NCBI GenBank assembly: GCA_964035545.1
Contig: CAXIUT010000291.1
Location: 1-64,000, forward strand
DNA: 64,000 nt
From: Bugula neritina
Lineage: Eukaryota > Bryozoa > Gymnolaemata > Cheilostomatida > Bugulidae
Direction of reading: 5' to 3'
Shown here: positions 61,101-64,000 of the stretch, piece after piece
Layout of the letters: each line of letters starts with the position of its first letter
Numbering within the stretch: the first letter of the stretch is position 1
Made by a program: the position numbers and the translations under genes
The notes under the pieces: model-generated
Told to the model about the DNA's origin: nothing
The model's input: only the letters and a program-made list of their open reading frames with translations
The model's database searches: none

Positions 61101-64000
61101 CCTGTTCGACGCCGCTCTGCCAGTTAAAGGCCGCCACGTTGCTGGCCGCGAGGCTGAATGAGAGGTAATCGGCGCTGGTATCTTCGGTCGGTGCATCCGC
61201 CCGTGAACTCTGGCTCCAGGCGGTACCGGTGATCGGGTTTTGAATATCTTGTGCCACAAAGCGATCCGCTCCGGTGGCGGTGGGTACACGAATGGTCACC
61301 TGGCCGGTCATACTAAGGTCGGGTGAAGGCGTCCGGTTTGGTGTCATAAAGACACGGTAGCGCGCATTCGCTGCATCCCAGCGAATAGTGTAGTCGAGCG
61401 CACAACTGTCGGCTTGTGCGGTCACCGTTAAGCGGTAATCCTCGACCTCACCGTCACTGGCGGCAGTAGTACTATCCAGTCCCTGCGTCGCGGACCAGCG
61501 GAAGCGGGCAAAGGTCGGATTAGTGGTCGCGGAAGAGGGCGGCGTGACGTTAAAAGTAATCGTGCCATCGCTGGCGGTTGTATCGTCGGCGTTGCCATCA
61601 TCCTGTAAATCGGTGGCGACCTGTTCGCCCGCCTCAAAAGCACCGTTACCATTCCAGTCAATCCAGCCCTGTAGGTAACCACTGGCACCACTCACGGTAG
61701 CGGTAATAGTAGCCACCGTACCCTGGGTTAGGGTTGGGATACTGATACCATCATCATCATTCGTACCATCGTTGTCGTCACCGTCGGCACCGGGACTGGC
61801 CTGACTGGTGCTATCAGCATCCGGCGCAGCGCTACCGAGATAGGTGCCGCTCACGATAGTGTGACTGGCTTCACCATAACTATTAGTACTGCTGCCATCC
61901 GGCGCTGTGCCCGATACCGGCGCATCACCGTAATCCATGCTGCTGCTACAAGCGGCGGGTAGTTCGAGATTCTGACAGTAGTTATTGTCATTTGCACCGC
62001 CCCAGCCCAGATTGGTGAATTGGTTACCCGGTATTGTATTGGCTGAATTCGGGAAGACATTAAACGGATCACTGTTCGCCAGTAACGAGACATCACCGAG
62101 GCAGGCTCCGCCATTTTCGAAGCTGAATACTTCCTGCTCGACACCGGTCTGCCAGTTAAAGGCTGCCACGTTGTTGGCCGCGAGGCTGAATGAGAGGTAA
62201 TCGGCCGTATTATCTTCGTTCGGTGCGTCGGTGCGTGAATTCTGACTCCAGGTGGTACCAGTGATCGGGTTTTGCAGATCCTGGGCCACAAAGCGATCAG
62301 CTCCGCTCGCGGTGGGGACGCGTATGGTTACCTGACCGGTCAGACTGAGGTCAGGCGAAGGTGTCCGGTTCGGCGTCATAAAGACACGGTAACGTGCATT
62401 CGCGGCATCCCAGCGAATAGTGTAGTCGAGCGCACAACTGGCAGCTTGTGCGATCACTGCTAAGCGGTAATCCTCCACTTCACCGTCACTGGCGGCGGTG
62501 GTGCTATCCAGCCCCTGTGTCGCGGACCAGCGGAAGCGGGCAAAGGTCGGATTAGTTGTTGCGGAAGAGGGCGGCGTGACGTTAAAGGTAATCGTGCCAT
62601 CGCTGGCGGTTGTATCGTCAGCGTTGCCATCATCCTGTAAATCGGTGGCGACCTGTTCGCCCGCCTCAAAAGCACCGTTACCATTCCAGTCAATCCAGCC
62701 CTGTAGGTAACCACCGGCACCACTCACCGTAGCGGTAATAGTAGCCACCGTGCCCTGGGTTAGGGTCGGGATACTGATACCATCATCATCATTCGTACCA
62801 TCGTTATCGTCACCCTCTGCGCTGGAGCTGGCCTGATTGGCACTGTCAGCATCCGGCGCGGCGCTACCGAGATAGGTGCCGCTCACGATAGTGTGACTGG
62901 CTTCACCGTAACTATTAGTACTGCTGCCATCCGGCGCTGTGCCTGATACCGGCGCATCACCGTAATCCACGCTGCTGCTACAAGCGGCGGGTAGTTCGAG
63001 ATTCTGACAATAGTTATTGTCATTTGCACCGCCCCAGCCCAGATTGGTGAACTGGTTACCCGGTATTGTATTGGCTGAATTCGGGAAGACATTAAACGGA
63101 TCACTGTTCGCCAGTAACGAGACATCACCGAGGCAGGCTCCGCCATTCTCGAAGCTGAATACTTCCTGCTCGACACCGCTCTGCCAGTTAAAGGCTGCCA
63201 CGTTGTTGGCCGCCAGGCTGAACGAGAGGTAATCGGCCGTATTATCTTCGTTCGGTGCGTCGGTGCGTGAATTCTGACTCCAGGTGGTACCAGTGATCGG
63301 GTTTTGCAGATCCTGGGCCACAAAGCGATCCGCTCCGCTCGCGGTGGGGACGCGTATGGTTACCTGACCGGTCAGGCTGAGGTCAGGCGAAGGTGTCCGG
63401 TTCGGCGTCATAAAGACACGGTAACGTGCATTCGCTGCGTCCCAGCGAATAGTGTAGTCGAGTGCGCAACTGGCAGCTTGTGCGATCACTGCTAAGCGGT
63501 AATCCTCCACTTCACCGTCACTGGCGGCGGTGGTGCTATCCAGTCCCTGCGTCGCGGACCAGCGGAAGCGGGCAAAGGTCGGATTAGTGGTGGCGGAAGA
63601 GGGCGGTGTGACGTTAAAGGTAATCGTGCCATCGCTGGCGGTTGTATCGTCAGCGTTGCCATCATCCTGTAAATCGGTGGCGACCTGTTCGCCCGCCTCA
63701 AAGGCACCGTTACCATTCCAGTCAATCCAGCCCTGTAGGTAACCACCAGCACCACTTACCGTAGCGGTAATAGTAGCCACCGTGCCCTGGGTTAGCGTCG
63801 GGATATTGATACCATCGTCATCATTCGTACCATCGTTATCGTCACCGTCGGCACCGGGACTGGCCTGACTGGTGCTATCAGCATCCGGCGCAGCGCTACC
63901 GAGATAGGTGCCGCTCACGATAGTGTGGCTGGCTTCACCGTAACTATTGGTGCTGCTGCCATCCGGCGCTGTGCCCGATACCGGCGCATCACCGTAATCC
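55126..64000 (-). CDS. Giant repetitive surface protein: GEVED repeats, SdrD B-like and DUF11-like domains (N-terminus beyond window)
   Basis: The frame is open from the right edge to the stop at 55126, at least 2957 residues. Seven units of 344 residues each contain a GEVED domain (DYGDAPVSGTAPDG…DDNDGTNDDDG…WIDWNGNG…SDGEVEDY, with DxDxDG-like acidic loops that suggest calcium binding) and a second module (CALDYTIRWDAANARYRVFMTP…CLGDV…NNYCQNLELPAAC). An eighth, divergent GEVED domain, an SdrD B-like Cna-B domain (GGRVFNDSNANTNNDATEAGIGGVAIVLYD…GDYQVYEAA) and a final DUF11-type beta domain (VPGETLRYTISYRNIGNGPLNELVINDAIP) end it. No C-terminal anchor is recognised. It is probably an exported adhesin or cell-surface stalk protein. 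Confidence 0.88.
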   Translation of the reverse strand, partial: DYGDAPVSGTAPDGSSTNSYGEASHTIVSGTYLGSAAPDADSTSQASPGADGDDNDGTNDDDGINIPTLTQGTVATITATVSGAGGYLQGWIDWNGNGAFEAGEQVATDLQDDGNADDTTASDGTITFNVTPPSSATTNPTFARFRWSATQGLDSTTAASDGEVEDYRLAVIAQAASCALDYTIRWDAANARYRVFMTPNRTPSPDLSLTGQVTIRVPTASGADRFVAQDLQNPITGTTWSQNSRTDAPNEDNTADYLSFSLAANNVAAFNWQSGVEQEVFSFENGGACLGDVSLLANSDPFNVFPNSANTIPGNQFTNLGWGGANDNNYCQNLELPAACSSSVDYGDAPVSGTAPDGSSTNSYGEASHTIVSGTYLGSAAPDADSANQASSSAEGDDNDGTNDDDGISIPTLTQGTVATITATVSGAGGYLQGWIDWNGNGAFEAGEQVATDLQDDGNADDTTASDGTITFNVTPPSSATTNPTFARFRWSATQGLDSTTAASDGEVEDYRLAVIAQAASCALDYTIRWDAANARYRVFMTPNRTPSPDLSLTGQVTIRVPTASGADRFVAQDLQNPITGTTWSQNSRTDAPNEDNTADYLSFSLAANNVAAFNWQTGVEQEVFSFENGGACLGDVSLLANSDPFNVFPNSANTIPGNQFTNLGWGGANDNNYCQNLELPAACSSSMDYGDAPVSGTAPDGSSTNSYGEASHTIVSGTYLGSAAPDADSTSQASPGADGDDNDGTNDDDGISIPTLTQGTVATITATVSGASGYLQGWIDWNGNGAFEAGEQVATDLQDDGNADDTTASDGTITFNVTPPSSATTNPTFARFRWSATQGLDSTTAASDGEVEDYRLTVTAQADSCALDYTIRWDAANARYRVFMTPNRTPSPDLSMTGQVTIRVPTATGADRFVAQDIQNPITGTAWSQSSRADAPTEDTSADYLSFSLAASNVAAFNWQSGVEQEVFSFENGGACLGDVALLENSDPFNVFPNSAGNRPGNQFTNLGWGAFSANNYCQNLELPAACSSSVDYGDAPVSGTAPDGSSTNSYGEASHTIVSSTYLGSAAPDADSANQASPSAEGDDNDGTNDDDGISIPTLTQGTVATITATVSGAGGYLQGWIDWNGNGTFDAGEQVATDLQDDGNADDTTASDGTITFNVTPPSSTTTNPTFARFRWSATQGLDSTTAASDGEVEDYRLTVTAQADSCALDYTIRWDAANARYRVFMTPNRTPSPDLSMTGQVTIRVPTATGADRFVAQDIQNPITGTTWSQSSRADAPTEDNTADYLSFSLAASTASAFNWQSGVEQEVFSFENGGACLGDVALFEDSDPFNISPNSVGNRPGNQFTNLGWGGANDNNYCQNLELPAACSSSMDYGDAPVSGTAPDGSSTNSYGEASHNIVSSTYLGSAAPDADSANQASPSAEGDDNDGTNDDDGINIPTLTQDTVATITATVSGAGGYLQGWIDWNGNGAFEAGEQVATDLQDDGNADDTTASDGTITFNVTPPSSATTNPTFARFRWSATQGLDSTTAASDGEVEDYRLTVTAQADSCALDYTIRWDAANARYRVFMTPNRTPSPDLSMTGQVTIRVPTATGADRFVAQDIQNPITGTTWSQSSRADAPTEDNTADYLSFSLAASTASAFNWQSGVEQEVFSFENGGACLGDVALFEDSDPFNISPNSVGNRPGNQFTNLGWGGANDNNYCQNLELPAACTSSMDYGDAPVSGTAPDGSSTNSYGEASHNIVSSTYLGSAAPDADSANQASPSAEGDDNDGTDDDDGISIPTLTQGTVATITATVSGAGGYLQGWIDWNGNGAFDAGEQVATDLQDDGNADDTTASDGTITFNVTPPSSATTNPTFARFRWSTTAGLDHTTTTSDGEVEDYRLTVTAQADSCALDYTIRWDAANARYRVFMTPNRTPSPDLSMTGQVTIRVPTATGAGRFVAQDIQNPITGTTWSQSSRADAPTEDNTADYLSFSLAASTASAFNWQSGVEQEVFSFENGGACLGDVALFEDSDPFNISPNSVGNRPGNQFTNLGWGGANDNNYCQNLELPAACTSSMDYGDAPVSGTAPDGSSTNSYGEASHNIVSSTYLGSAAPDADSANQASPSAEGDDNDGTDDDDGISIPTLTQGTVATITATVSGAGGYLQGWIDWNGNGTFEAGEQVATDLQDDGNADDTTASDGTITFNVTPPSSTTTNPTFARFRWSTTAGLDHTTTTSDGEVEDYSLRVFEVQPAGCELDYTIRWDDVNRRYRVFMTPNSVPSPDLSSTGQVTIRVPTATGISQFIPQDIQSSITGTAWSFDSRQDAPPEDTSVDYLSFSLAASNAAAFNWQTGVEQEVFSFENTGACLGQVALIENSDPFNVLPNSAGTRPANQFTNFGWGGVDDNNYCRNLEVPAVCTIITDYGDAPVSGSAPNGSNTNTYGAASHAIISSIYLGSTTPDADSANQASPNADGDDSDGANDDNGINIPTLTQGKSADITATVNGANGYLQGWIDFNGDGDFTDSGEQIAIDLQDGDTDGSITIPVTVPLNAITNPTFARFRWSTTAGLDHTTAANDGEVEDYMLTVEPGGFNVGGRVFNDSNANTNNDATEAGIGGVAIVLYDTNSNTCISTRTNANGDYLFTRVLPGDYQVYEAAGESAPNPQHCDPANARDPSGYLSTTANNSVTFTVSNTHVSGLNFGDIKPPAFELDNEQTILPNSAILHPHIFTAQSDGSVSFTIAAENANPTTLNWGRQLLLDANCDGRLSSANGDSAMPASINVTAGQRVCVLVKVVSPPNATTGAMHVIDIQSDFSYGDDSLGLTNNRQIHQNITRSLAGTTTAPPVDPVVDPVGTPDPVAGEGKLALVKSVWNVTRNIDGNVVLPGETLRYTISYRNIGNGPLNELVINDAIPAFTEIVQGSMLCTDKPAELPLCTTNENPDGSLDWAWTVNDKLNPGSSGTVSYQVTVE
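56773..64000 (-). repeat. Tandem 1032-bp coding repeats
   Basis: Seven nearly identical units begin (codon for D of DYGDAP) at 63999, 62967, 61935, 60903, 59871, 58839 and 57807, each exactly 1032 bp apart. The divergent eighth begins at 56772, 1035 bp further. Variant patches (for example ATQGLDSTT versus TTAGLDHTT before GEVEDY) are shared between non-adjacent units. The array continues past the window edge. Confidence 0.93.

Noticed and set aside
56773-64000. CRISPR-like or satellite repeat array
   Set aside because: The repeat is 1032 bp, fully coding in one frame, and has no spacers; it is a protein repeat.

Overview
The window looks like the chromosome of a gammaproteobacterium. The support is gene order: nit-tldD-pmbA, and rne divergent from rluC followed by a HAD phosphatase and an S49 peptidase. 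A sulfur-bacterium relative (Thiotrichales) is possible, but the sequence does not prove it.

Layout. 1-2.5 kb: the start of a GAPDH gene, a frameshifted DsbA-like thioredoxin gene, and a three-gene operon of DUF2007/zinc-ribbon proteins. 2.5-9 kb: an accessory block, all on the minus strand, of small secreted cysteine-rich proteins. It holds two proteins with doubled WxxW (mucin/CILP-like) domains, two Lcl/DUF1566 proteins and a 'CNGWR...NCW' family with a decayed copy. 9-16 kb: an insertion-sequence pile-up. ISa (IS630-like, 1156 bp) flanks it in two inverted copies. Between them lie ISc (IS1182-like) and ISb (IS630-like, 1328 bp), which abut at one CTAG site, and a broken continuation of the secreted-protein block. 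16-20 kb: a beta-propeller sensor kinase, decapitated by ISa and frameshifted, with its AraC-type response regulator intact. 20-23 kb: an ABC exporter and a glycerophosphodiesterase. Between them is a perfect sigma-54 promoter driving a predicted 230-nt RNA with an A-rich AAnAAnAA tract and a terminator, which resembles the Hfq/Crc decoy RNAs of Pseudomonas. 23.2-24.5 kb: the second ISb, inserted in the stop codon of a class II aldolase gene. 25-32 kb: an aromatic amino acid decarboxylase, a GlcG-like protein, nit-tldD-pmbA and tRNA-Val. 32.5-34 kb: two convergent toxin-antitoxin modules (TumE/TumA and ChpB/ChpS) with palindromic operators. 34-55 kb: mostly housekeeping genes (AI-2E-type permease, scpB, rne, rluC, LplT-Aas fusion, cysE, yghU), plus two DUF4143 ATPases that each follow a long palindrome. 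55-64 kb: the C-terminal 2950 or so residues of a giant surface protein made of 344-residue repeats (GEVED domain plus a second module), running off the right edge.

Recurring themes. Several genes carry single-base homopolymer indels (DsbA-like, 14.1 kb gene, sensor kinase, S49 peptidase), so either decay or sequencing error must be considered. A dispersed palindromic repeat with compensatory stem changes occurs four times between 36 and 52 kb. A conserved 60-bp upstream element occurs three times in the secreted-protein block.
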